Shown piece after piece: positions 15,455 to 22,456 of a stretch of DNA of 26,429 nt. Made by a program: the position numbers and the translations under genes. The stretch spans positions 1 through 26,429 of IMG/VR virus record IMGVR_UViG_3300025310_000212. One strand, 5' to 3'. How positions within the stretch are numbered: the first letter of the stretch is position 1; each line of letters starts with the position of its first letter. This DNA is from a virus. The notes below the pieces were generated by a model. The model saw nothing but the letters and a program-made list of their open reading frames with translations. It had not been told where the DNA came from and searched no databases.

Positions 15455-15633
15455 GCAGCACTCCGAAGCCAAGCGCCGAGCACCTGCAGCGCGGCCTTGA
15501 GTGCCCGCGCTGCGGCTGTCGACATTTCCGCGTGATCTATACCCGCGCCGCGTGGGGTGGGCGGATCGTGCGGCGCCGCGAGTGTCGGCACTGCGGGCGT
15601 CGGATAACCACGTACGAACGGGCGAGCGGGTAA
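15451..15633 (+). CDS. NrdR-like zinc ribbon mini-protein
   Basis: A 60-residue protein with two cysteine knuckles (CPRCGCRHFRV ... CRHCGRRITTYER). The pattern closely matches the zinc ribbon of NrdR, including the RRRECRHCGRR and TTYER ending, but the ATP-cone that defines NrdR is missing. It cannot be a nucleotide-sensing repressor by itself and is probably a small DNA- or protein-binding zinc ribbon. The GTG start overlaps the terminase stop as GTGA, suggesting coupled translation. Such ribbon-only proteins are common in phage head modules. Confidence 0.75.
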   Translation: MSSTPKPSAEHLQRGLECPRCGCRHFRVIYTRAAWGGRIVRRRECRHCGRRITTYERASG

Positions 15634-15727
15634 GCAATCCGGCTCGTGCATGTCTACCGGTGGAACGATTTGCGCGCCGGGCGAGATTCATACGGCAATC
15701 TGTGCTCTCCCATGTCGGTACGGGTGG

Positions 15728-15940
15728 ATGAACACGACGCTGCCGCCAGTGCGTAGCGCCGACCAGCTCGGCCTCGAGCTGCGCCTCGTGCCGCACACCG
15801 AGCGCGACGACGCAGTCCAGGAGGCGTGGCTCGCGTTCCTATCCGGACGCGACCCGGCCCGCGCCGTGAACACCTTCAGTCGCCGGGAACGGCGTTTGCG
15901 CCGCCGCAAGGCGGGCGCCGTCGTGCCGGAACTGAACTGA
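15728..15940 (+). CDS. Small basic hypothetical protein before the tRNA
   Basis: A 70-residue unrecognised protein (from MNTTLPPVRSADQLGLELRL). It is predicted helical, with TERDDAVQEAWLAFLSGRDP in the middle, faintly like a sigma region 2 helix, and a very basic end (FSRRERRLRRRK) that could contact nucleic acid. The ATG at 15728 follows GGTGG; an earlier ATG at 15650 would extend it by 26 less typical residues. The tRNA begins two bases after its stop codon. The 94 bases before it show no other feature. Real coding status is likely but not certain. Confidence 0.58.
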   Translation: MNTTLPPVRSADQLGLELRLVPHTERDDAVQEAWLAFLSGRDPARAVNTFSRRERRLRRRKAGAVVPELN

Positions 15941-15941
15941 C

Positions 15942-16012
15942 CGCGGGATGGTGTAACGGCAACATGCCGGCCTCATTCGCCGGAGCCGCGGGTTCGAATC
16001 CCGCTCCCGCAA
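15942..16012 (+). tRNA. tRNA with CAT anticodon (Met-like), atypical
   Basis: A 71-base cloverleaf. The acceptor arms are CGCGGGA (15942-15948) and TCCCGCA (16005-16011), the anticodon stem is CCGGC/GCCGG (15967-15971, 15979-15983), and the T arm is GCGGG-TTCGAAT-CCCGC. The loop CTCATTC places CAT at 15974-15976. The C1-A72 mismatch is the hallmark of bacterial initiator tRNA, but the anticodon stem lacks the full three-G run. Position 37 is a U, which is very rare. It may be a phage tRNA-Met/Ile2-like molecule, a degenerate tRNA, or a tRNA mimic. It lies between two head-region genes. Confidence 0.82.
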
Positions 16013-16015
16013 GTC

Positions 16016-16055
16016 GGCGTCGCGACGGTCGCGGCGCCGCTCGGTTCGCATTTTT
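16016..16055 (+). terminator. Possible weak terminator or processing hairpin after the tRNA
   Basis: GGCGTCGCG (16016-16024) pairs with CGCGGCGCC (16030-16038), using one G-U pair, around a 5-base loop. A TTTTT tract follows, but 12 bases downstream of the stem (16051-16055). This spacing is poor for a Rho-independent terminator. The hairpin may instead guide 3' processing of the tRNA. Confidence 0.35.
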
Positions 16056-16068
16056 CGAGGAGAAGACG

Positions 16069-16437
16069 ATGTCGTTTGGCCCGGTCACGATTGCGACGCT
16101 CGACACGATGGACATTCAGGCGCCCGGCGCCCCCGGCCTTTCGGCCCGGCAGATCTCCAACCACCAGGGCGAGTTCACGCTCACGCCGCCCACCACGGAT
16201 GCTGACGGCTCGCCGCTCAGCGGCCTGACGTTCGGCCAGGCGGTGGTGATCCAGGCCGATTTGCCGACCGCCGAGCTGTACCGCAACGATTTCGAGGCGG
16301 CGCTCCAGTTCAACGGCGCGCAGGTGTTCGAGCTGGACCTGGCCGACGGCGTTCCCGTGACGCGCGAGTTCGCGATCGCCGAGCCGGGCCGGCCGTACTC
16401 GATCCTGGCGCGCGTGGCGGACCATGTCCGTGAGTAG
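16069..16437 (+). CDS. Hypothetical head-region protein
   Basis: A 122-residue protein I do not recognise by family. It looks all-beta: SFGPVTIATLDTMDIQAPGA, then EFTLTPPTTDADGSPLSGLT, with an alternating pattern and an immunoglobulin-like feel (FGQAVVIQADLPTAEL...VFELDLADGVPVTREFAIAE). No signal peptide or membrane segment is visible. The ATG at 16069 has GAGGAG 5 bases upstream; the longer frame that begins at 15826 would run through the tRNA and is rejected. Its place between the terminase and the portal suggests a structural or decoration role, but nothing in the sequence proves it. Confidence 0.68.
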   Translation: MSFGPVTIATLDTMDIQAPGAPGLSARQISNHQGEFTLTPPTTDADGSPLSGLTFGQAVVIQADLPTAELYRNDFEAALQFNGAQVFELDLADGVPVTREFAIAEPGRPYSILARVADHVRE

Positions 16438-16561
16438 CGGCCCATCCAGCATCATCACGCTCACCACGCGCCGCCGGCCGTGGTGGGCGTGGTGGCTGAT
16501 CGCGTGGGCGCGCTGGCTACGAGAGCTGGCCGAGGGATTGGTGACCCGCATCGAAGGGTGA
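16424..16561 (+). CDS. Trp-rich 45-residue mini-protein
   Basis: A short frame overlapping the previous gene by 14 bases and ending 4 bases before the next start. Its product has a Thr/Arg stretch followed by RRPWWAWWLIAWARWLRELA, with six Trp in about 20 residues. That segment could be an amphipathic or membrane-inserted helix, as in small phage lysis or membrane proteins, but it is too short to judge. No strong ribosome binding site precedes it, so expression would depend on coupling to the upstream gene. It fills the gap exactly, which supports it being real. Confidence 0.5.
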   Translation: MSVSSGPSSIITLTTRRRPWWAWWLIAWARWLRELAEGLVTRIEG

Positions 16562-16565
16562 CGTG

Positions 16566-16760
16566 ATGGCCGAAGACCTGAGCACGACGATCAGCGAAAA
16601 CGCCAAGGGGCCCAAGCGGGCGCAGGGCGACTCGGGCAGCGTCGAGCAGCACGATCTGAAGGATCAGATCGAGGCCGACCGCTACCTCGCGTCGAAGGAG
16701 GCCGCGAAGAAGGGCCTCGGTGTTCGGATGACGAAGGTGGTCCCGCCTGGAGCGGTATGA
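16566..16760 (+). CDS. Small conserved-looking protein upstream of the portal
   Basis: A 64-residue charged helical protein (MAEDLSTTISENAKGPKRAQ ... DLKDQIEADRYLASKEAAKK, ending RMTKVVPPGAV). Similar short proteins with a Q-I-A/E-x-D-x-Y-L-A/S-x-K core and a KxVPPG end are familiar to me just before lambda-type portal genes, where a head-assembly or portal-accessory role is plausible; this is recognition, not a database result. The start could be the ATG at 16566 or a GTG three bases earlier. The preceding GAAGGGTG acts as binding site. The portal gene starts one base after its stop. Confidence 0.7.
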   Translation: MAEDLSTTISENAKGPKRAQGDSGSVEQHDLKDQIEADRYLASKEAAKKGLGVRMTKVVPPGAV

Positions 16761-16761
16761 C

Positions 16762-18249
16762 GTGCTGAAGTGGCTGCGACAAATCGTTTCACAGAAAGCG
16801 GCGGTCGCCACGGCGCCAGTACCTGCTCGCGTGCTCGTCGTGCGCGGCAAGTACGACGCCGCTCAGACCACGCACGAGAATCGCCGGCACTGGGCCAACG
16901 CCGATCATTTGTCCGCCAACGCCGCCGCCAGCGCCGACGTGCGGCGCATCCTCCGCAGCCGGGCACGCTACGAGGTCGCCAACAACAGCTACGCCAAGGG
17001 CATCGTACTGACGCTGGCGAACTATGTCGTCGGCACCGGCCCGCGCCTTCAGATGCTCACGGGTGATCCCGAGGCCAACCGGCTGATCGAAAAGGAGTTC
17101 GCGCGGTGGGCGAAGGCGGTTGGGCTGGCCCACAAACTTCGCACGATGCGCATCGCGCAGTGCGAGGCCGGCGAGGTCTTCGGCCTGCTGGCGACCAACC
17201 CGCGCGTCGCGGCGCCCGTGCAGCTCGACGTGCGACTGATCGAGGCCGACCAGGTCTGCACGCCGTGGCCGGCGCCGCGCAACGAGCCGAACGCCGTCGA
17301 CGGCATAGTGTTCGACGAGTTCGGGAATCCGGTCGCGTACACGATCCTTCGCCGGCATCCAGGGGACAACTCGGCATTCCGCTCGAGCGGCATCGACTAC
17401 GACGTGATGCCGATCGAATCCGTCATTCACCTGTTCCGCGCCGAACGCCCAGGCCAGAGCCGCGGTATCCCCGAGATCACCAGCTCACTGTCGCTGTTCG
17501 CCATGTTGCGGCGCTACACGCTGGCTGTGCTGGGTTCGGCCGAGCAGGCGGCGCTGCCGTCGGGCGTGATCTACACCGATGCGGCCGCGGACGCCGAAGC
17601 GTCTCAGGTCGAGCCGATGGACCAGGTCGAGATGGACCGTGGCACGTGGCTGACCATGCCGTTCGGCTGGAAGATCAATCAGGTCAAGGCCGAGCAGCCG
17701 ACGACCGTCTACGGGGACTTCAAGCACGAGGTGATCAACGAGATCGCCCGCTGCCTGAACATGCCGTTCAACATCGCCGCGGGCAACAGCTCGGGCTACA
17801 ACTACGCGTCCGGCCGACTCGACCACCAGGCCTTCTTCAAAGCCATACGCATCGACCAGGCGTATCTCGGCGACGTGGTCCTAGACCGCGTGCTCAGCGC
17901 GTGGCTGAACGAGGCCGTGCTGATCGAAGGCTACCTGCCGCAGTCAGCGCGCCTGCGCGACGCCGAGTTCCCGCACCAGTGGTTCTGGGACGGGCTGGAG
18001 CACGTCGATCCGCAGAAGGAAGCGACGGCGCACGCCACGCGCCTGACCAGCAACACCACCACGCTCGCCGCTGAGTTCGCCAAGAGCGGACTGGATTGGG
18101 AGAGCGAGCTAAGGCAGCGCGCTCGCGAGATGGCGCTCATGCGCGAACTGGGATTGGCGACGGAGCAGGCGGCGCCGGCCGCAACGAACAACGACACGGA
18201 GGACGAGGGCGATGTCACGGAAGACGCAGACGCCCGCCAGGCCGCGTGA
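16762..18249 (+). CDS. Lambda-family phage portal protein
   Basis: A 495-residue portal protein. It forms the dodecameric ring at one capsid vertex through which terminase drives DNA. Family features include the early ARYEVANNSYAKGIVLTLAN with YVVGTGPRLQ, QLDVRLIEADQVCTPW, VMPIESVIHLFRAERPGQSRGIPEITS, AEQAALPSGVIYTD, and FNIAAGNSSGYNYASGRLDH near the C-terminal third, then HQWFWDGLEHVDPQKEA. The length is normal and no frame breaks are seen. The last ~30 residues are acidic and overlap the next gene by 38 bases. The GTG start has GGAG upstream. It places this prophage among siphoviruses with lambda-like head architecture. Confidence 0.92.
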   Translation: MLKWLRQIVSQKAAVATAPVPARVLVVRGKYDAAQTTHENRRHWANADHLSANAAASADVRRILRSRARYEVANNSYAKGIVLTLANYVVGTGPRLQMLTGDPEANRLIEKEFARWAKAVGLAHKLRTMRIAQCEAGEVFGLLATNPRVAAPVQLDVRLIEADQVCTPWPAPRNEPNAVDGIVFDEFGNPVAYTILRRHPGDNSAFRSSGIDYDVMPIESVIHLFRAERPGQSRGIPEITSSLSLFAMLRRYTLAVLGSAEQAALPSGVIYTDAAADAEASQVEPMDQVEMDRGTWLTMPFGWKINQVKAEQPTTVYGDFKHEVINEIARCLNMPFNIAAGNSSGYNYASGRLDHQAFFKAIRIDQAYLGDVVLDRVLSAWLNEAVLIEGYLPQSARLRDAEFPHQWFWDGLEHVDPQKEATAHATRLTSNTTTLAAEFAKSGLDWESELRQRAREMALMRELGLATEQAAPAATNNDTEDEGDVTEDADARQAA

Positions 18250-19753
18250 GGCCGCGGAGCAGGCCCTTGACTCGCCGCCCGCGGCAAAGCCGCGCGGTCG
18301 CGTTGCGACCGGTCCGCCTTCGGCGGACGCGGCGAGTCAAGGGCAGGTTCCCGACCAGTTGTCGCTGGTATGCAGGGCCGATCGCATCACGCTCGAGGCG
18401 ATGGCGGCCGAGGGCGACGCGCCGGCGATCCCGCACTTCACGATGGTCGCCTATACGGGCGAGCCGATGCAGGTCGAGGGCTGGCGCTTCCCGGTGGTGG
18501 TCGACCTCGAAGGGCTTTCGATCCCGTCGCAGCGCCGGCCGGTGCGCTTCGGCCACAGCATGTACGCCGGCGTCGGACACACGGAACGGATCGTGGTCGA
18601 AGCCGGCCGGCTGATCGCCGAAGGAATCGTCAGCCGCGACACGGCCATCGCCCGGGAAGTCGTATCCAGCGGCAAGCGCGGCTTCCCCTGGCAGGCGTCG
18701 ATCGGCGCGCAGGTCGCCCAGGCCGAGTTCGTCCGGGCCGGGAAGTCCGTCACGGTCAACGCGAAGACCTTCGAAGGCCCCCTGTACGTCGCCCGCCGGA
18801 CGGTGTTGGGCGAGATCAGCTTCGTCGACCTCGGCGCCGACACGAACACCACCGCGACCATCGCGGCTCAGCAGCAGGAGAACGATCTCATGGACGAGAC
18901 CAACGAAACGCCGGTCACGGAGACCGAAGAGAAGAAGACGCCGGAGCCCACGCGCGCGGGCCAGACGGACGGGAATGGCAAGGAGGCCAACCCGTCCGTC
19001 AACCCGGTGACGGAGCTCCGGGCGCAGGCCGTGGCTGAGACCAAGCGCATCGCCGCCATCCGACGCATTTGCGCCGGCCGGTTCCCGGAAATCGAGGAAA
19101 AGGCGATCACCGAGGGCTGGACCGAGGAGAAAACCGAGCTGGAAAGGCTGCGCGCCTCGCGCCCGAAGGCGCCGGCCGTCCACATCTCCAATGACGCGAT
19201 GGGCGGCCAGGTCCTCGAGGCGGCGTGCCTGCTGACCGGCAAGCTCGCCAAAGTCGAGGAGCTGTACGACGAGAAGACCCTCGAAGCGGCCGCGCGGCGC
19301 TTCCGCGGCGGGATCACGCTCCAGGAACTCCTGCTCGAGGCCGCCTGGGCCAACGGCTACAACGGCCGCAACTTCCGCGACAACCGCGAGGTGGTGCGCG
19401 CCGCGTTTGGTCAGAACCTCCAAGCGGGTTTCTCGACCATCGACATCGGCGGCATCCTCAGCAACGTCGCCAACAAGTTCCTGCTGGAGGGCTTCTTCAG
19501 CGTCGAGCGCACGTGGCGGAACATCACCGCCGTCCGCAACGTCAGCGACTTCAAGACCGTCACGAGCTACCGGCTGGTGGGCAAGGATCAGTACGAGAAG
19601 GTCGCGCCCGGCGGCGAACTCAAGCATGGCACGCTGGGCGAGCCCAAGTTCACTCGTCTGGTAGATTCGGCCTCAAGAAGAGCCAGGGCGTCGGGCACCA
19701 TGAACATGGTGCCGCAGTATGCGTGCGGGTCGATCTCGATTCGGGCGATGTAG
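18212..19753 (+). pseudogene. Prohead protease/major capsid fusion, interrupted at its 3' end
   Basis: The first ~190 native residues after a low-complexity start form a U35-like prohead protease: RPVRFGHSMYAGVGHTE (candidate catalytic His), FPWQASIGAQ (candidate Ser), and VLGEISFVDLGADTNT. A charged linker follows, then the start of a gpT/HK97-style capsid domain (GFSTIDIGGILSNVANKFLL ... TVTSYRLVGKDQYEKVAPGG, then ELKHGTLGEPKFT). Capsid sequence stops near 19655, after about 481 residues. The last ~32 codons (RLVDSASRRARA...) are antisense to the serine recombinase. The missing C-terminal capsid half is expected on the far side of the inserted element. Residues ~18-44 are encoded by an 80-bp cloverleaf. 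The start lies 11 bases after GGAGG inside the portal gene. Confidence 0.85.
18264..18343. repeat. Perfect 80-bp cloverleaf (four-way palindrome) in coding sequence
   Basis: A 15-bp closing stem, CCCTTGACTCGCCGC (18264-18278) with GCGGCGAGTCAAGGG (18329-18343), has no mismatches. Inside are three directly adjacent hairpins: CGCGGC-AAA-GCCGCG (18280-18294; 6 bp), CGGTCGC-GTT-GCGACCG (18295-18311; 7 bp) and GTCCGCC-TTC-GGCGGAC (18312-18328; 7 bp). Only C18279 and the loops are unpaired. It encodes a Pro/Ala/Gly-rich linker, which fits an inserted palindromic element tolerated in frame. Confidence 0.9.
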
Positions 19754-21387
19754 GAGTGGACGAGTTGCCGCGTCTCCAGCGACGAGAGGTTGCCGTTCAG
19801 CGCGTCGCCCAGACGCTCCAGTTTCTGCGTCGCCCATTTCCGCAAGGCCGCCTGATCGAGGGTCGGACGCTCCGGTCTTGAGGCCTCTTCCTTCCGAGCT
19901 TCCAGCATCTCTCGCTGCCGTTTCAGGTCCACCAAGGTGGTTTTCAGTTCGCTCAGGTCCGCCAGGTCCGGGTCAGCCAGCATGACCACGGTGGTCTGGA
20001 TGCGCCGGTTGACCGCGGCCAGTTCCTTGTCAAACGTCGATCGATCCCCGCCGCCCTTCTGTTGGGAGAGAACGGCCCGGACGAAAGTGTCCACGGCGGC
20101 CCCCGTGCCCTCGGCGTCGTTGAGGATGACCTGCCTTACTTTGCCCAGCACCCAGCGGTCGAGTGCCTGGACCTGGATGCTCGTCGATTTACACACCCGC
20201 GGGCCGAACCGGCGGTATCCGGCGTCAACGTAATAACCACGCCGGATGCCCTTGGCATAGAGTTTCAACTCCGCGCCCCACAGGTTCAGGCCGCAATGCA
20301 TGCACTTGAGCAGTCCCGACAACAGGTATCGCCGCGTGGGCCGGGCCTTCCCCTTGGCGTCACGCCGGCGGGCCATCTCGGCCTGCGCTTTCTCGAAGAC
20401 CTCTTTGCTGACCAGCGGCTCATGCACGTCCTCGACGACGATCCAGCGGTCGCGGCTGTTCAACCCATACCCCTGGCCGCGCTTGGCGTAAGCCCGGCCG
20501 TCGGCCGCGATGCCGTGGATCTTCCCCTGCGTAGTCTTGTTCAGGCACAGCGCGCCGCGGTACACGGGATTCGTGAGGATCAGCTTGACCTCGCGGAAGT
20601 TCCATCGGCCGCCGGTTGGGCTGGGAACCCCCTCATCGTTGAAGGCGATGGCGATGTAGCGGAAGCCATAGCCCCGGGCGCACATGTCGAAGATGCGCCG
20701 GACGACCTTCACGTGCTGCGTATCGCCGGGCACATAGCGGACTAGGTCGGACTTCACCTTGCCGACGCCCTCGGCGCCGGGGATGAAGCGGACGTGCCGG
20801 CCATGTGGGTCGAACTCCTGTTTGCGGCCGTCGGGCAGATAGCGGATGGTCCGTAGGATCTGGCCGGCCGGCGTGAGGAACTGCTTGTCGTAGCCGTACG
20901 GCGCGCGGCCGCCGGGGGCGCTTCGCTTGACGCGGACGGCGGAGACCATTCCGCGGATGCAGTCGCGCGAGAGTTTCACCGAGTACTGCCTGGCCTGCCA
21001 GCTCTTGACGCCTTGAAGCAGCTCGCCCTCGTCGCCATCGGGTATGCCATCGGCGGCAAAGACCACTTCGACGCCAGCCAGGTGGAGCCGGTACACGTAG
21101 TAGCCCGTCTGGTTCGTGCCGCCGCGACTGAAGCGCGAGATGTCGTAGCAGAGGACGGCGTCGAAGTCGCGCCCGTTCTCGGCGTCGCGGATCAGCCGCT
21201 CGAAGGCCTCGCGGCCGCGGGTGGTCGTGCCGGACACGGCATCATCGGTGTACCACCGCACGATGCGGTAGCCGTGCTCGCCCGCCCAGCGCTCCACGAA
21301 CGCCTGCTGGTCGGGGATGCTCCGCTCCTGCATGTCAGTCGAGCGCCGGGCGTAACCGACCGCCTTCATCATGTCTTTCGTGGCCAC
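19588..21387 (-). CDS. Large serine recombinase (integrase)
   Basis: A 599-residue serine integrase that joins and excises an element at att sites. The catalytic domain starts with AVGYARRSTDMQERSIPDQQ, with the nucleophile Ser in YARRS, and has YDISRFSRGG with its Arg. The recombinase domain (GVKSWQARQYSVKLSRDCIR, FRYIAIAFNDEGVPSP, EVKLILTNPVYRGALCLN) and a zinc ribbon (LKCMHCGLNLWG ... RVCKSTS) follow, then a coiled-coil region (LVDLKRQREMLEARKEEA). A fourth zinc ligand is not obvious. The GTG at 21387 is chosen for CGGAG 8 bases upstream; the longer reading adds an atypical 58 residues. The last ~20 residues (NLGSPSVPCLSSPPGATFSY) are antisense to the capsid gene, so the stop codon is borrowed from the target. 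Confidence 0.92.
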   Translation of the reverse strand: MATKDMMKAVGYARRSTDMQERSIPDQQAFVERWAGEHGYRIVRWYTDDAVSGTTTRGREAFERLIRDAENGRDFDAVLCYDISRFSRGGTNQTGYYVYRLHLAGVEVVFAADGIPDGDEGELLQGVKSWQARQYSVKLSRDCIRGMVSAVRVKRSAPGGRAPYGYDKQFLTPAGQILRTIRYLPDGRKQEFDPHGRHVRFIPGAEGVGKVKSDLVRYVPGDTQHVKVVRRIFDMCARGYGFRYIAIAFNDEGVPSPTGGRWNFREVKLILTNPVYRGALCLNKTTQGKIHGIAADGRAYAKRGQGYGLNSRDRWIVVEDVHEPLVSKEVFEKAQAEMARRRDAKGKARPTRRYLLSGLLKCMHCGLNLWGAELKLYAKGIRRGYYVDAGYRRFGPRVCKSTSIQVQALDRWVLGKVRQVILNDAEGTGAAVDTFVRAVLSQQKGGGDRSTFDKELAAVNRRIQTTVVMLADPDLADLSELKTTLVDLKRQREMLEARKEEASRPERPTLDQAALRKWATQKLERLGDALNGNLSSLETRQLVHSYIARIEIDPHAYCGTMFMVPDALALLEAESTRRVNLGSPSVPCLSSPPGATFSY

Positions 21388-21436
21388 GTTCGTTGCTCCG
21401 TGTCGGTGGGCGACTCCGCGGCCGCCCAACGACCCT

Positions 21437-21907
21437 CTACCTCGCGGGCGCGGAGGAATCCAGTCCACTTTCCGGCATATTCGCGGTTTCTTTGGCCGCT
21501 CCGGCGCTGCCTTCGAGATGCCAGCCCACGCCCGCCATGAGCTTCGCCAGCGCGGCCTCATGCTCCTGCGCTACGTGTTCGGCTTCGGCCCGGCCGGCCG
21601 GTGTCAGCCGGACATGGGTCGCCCGGCGGCCGCCCCAGCGGCTGACGCGCACCAGCAGGCCCATCGCCTCCATGTTCCGCAGTGTCCGCGAGAACACGGC
21701 CGACTCGGCGGGCGTGGGCGCGTGGCCGAGCCAGCCGGCCAGGTCATGGCGGATGCCGCAGCGGTCGTACTCTGTGCGGTCACGCCGGAGGGCGGACCAC
21801 GGTCCGGGGTCCATTCCAGCGGGGCACTCGTCGGGTACCGCTTCCACGCGGCGTACCTCGGCCAGCAGGATCGTCAGGGTGGTCTTCATCTGCTCCGTCA
21901 GCGTCAT
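21437..21907 (-). CDS. MarR-like winged-helix regulator
   Basis: A 156-residue protein. The central region reads as a winged helix: TPAESAVFSRTLRNMEAMGL (recognition helix area), then LVRVSRWGGRRATHVRLTPA with the typical basic wing and the LTPAGRAEAE turn. The N-terminal part (TLTILLAEVRRVEAVPDECP) and a helical C-terminus could form a dimer interface. It sits between the recombinase (49 bases downstream) and a promoter region containing five near-identical 11-bp repeats, so it probably represses itself and perhaps the recombinase. GGAG lies about 9 bases before the ATG. The last ~20 residues look unstructured. A phage-type PadR/MarR regulator is the main alternative reading. Confidence 0.75.
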   Translation of the reverse strand: MTLTEQMKTTLTILLAEVRRVEAVPDECPAGMDPGPWSALRRDRTEYDRCGIRHDLAGWLGHAPTPAESAVFSRTLRNMEAMGLLVRVSRWGGRRATHVRLTPAGRAEAEHVAQEHEAALAKLMAGVGWHLEGSAGAAKETANMPESGLDSSAPAR

Positions 21908-21919
21908 GGCACGTGCTCC

Positions 21920-21994
21920 GCGCTAATATCCGCCCGCGCTAACATCTGCGCGCTGCCATCGCGCAGCGCTAACGTCCGGCGCCGCGCTAATATC
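21920..21994. promoter_or_regulatory. Five-copy GCGCTAAYRTC operator-like array
   Basis: Direct repeats of GCGCTAAYRTC start at 21920, 21936, 21966 and 21984, with a degenerate copy (GCGCTGCCATC) at 21950. Spacing is 14-18 bases. They lie 13-87 bases upstream of the MarR-like gene's start, on the promoter side. AT-rich CTGTTTATTT at 22001-22010 could belong to the leftward promoter. Autoregulation by the MarR-like protein is the simplest reading; replication iterons are the alternative. Confidence 0.75.
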
Positions 21995-22078
21995 GAAAGT
22001 CTGTTTATTTCGGGCGGGCGTTCGGCGGCAGCTCAGGAAAGACCCGTCCTGGTAGGACCCGTGGCGCCATCTGCCGGG

Positions 22079-22456
22079 TCAGTCGCGCCAAATCGTGTCC
22101 GCGGGCACGCCGTTCGGGCTCCCGCTACCAATCTCTCGCCGGATGAGTGACGAACCCTTGCGGAACGCCAGTTCGTACTCGAACGCGTGGCCCTCTTCGC
22201 ACAGGAAGGAGAGCGTGATCACCACGCCACGCCCCGTGGGCGCGATAGTGGGGTCGAGGCGTAGCCCGGCCGACGTGACGAGCAGCTCCCAGGGTGCTCG
22301 TCCGGCAGGCACGACGCGGACCGCGATGGGATGCACATTCTCATGATGGCAGACGGGACACAGGAGCATTGCCTTGTCGGCACAGATGGACGCTGCCACG
22401 GGGATGTAGCTGGCGGCGAGAGCGCGCAGCAACTGCTCAAGCTTCTCGTTGAACAT
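22079..22456 (-). CDS. Hypothetical protein with possible zinc-binding site
   Basis: A 125-residue protein without a recognised family. CPVCHHENVHPIAVRVVPAG and the later FLCEEGHAFEYELAF provide Cys/His ligands compatible with one zinc site holding two beta hairpins together; the rest is mostly beta (WELLVTSAGLRL, GRGVVITLSF). The ATG at 22454-22456 is chosen because AAGGAGG lies 5 bases upstream, inside the end of the primase gene (20-base overlap); an upstream ATG would add seven residues. It is translated together with the primase/helicase and may be an accessory replication or regulatory protein. No catalytic motif is visible. Confidence 0.72.
   Translation of the reverse strand: MFNEKLEQLLRALAASYIPVAASICADKAMLLCPVCHHENVHPIAVRVVPAGRAPWELLVTSAGLRLDPTIAPTGRGVVITLSFLCEEGHAFEYELAFRKGSSLIRREIGSGSPNGVPADTIWRD

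Noticed and set aside
15451-15633. NrdR transcriptional repressor
   Set aside because: Only the zinc ribbon is present; the ATP-cone is missing and the protein has just 60 residues.
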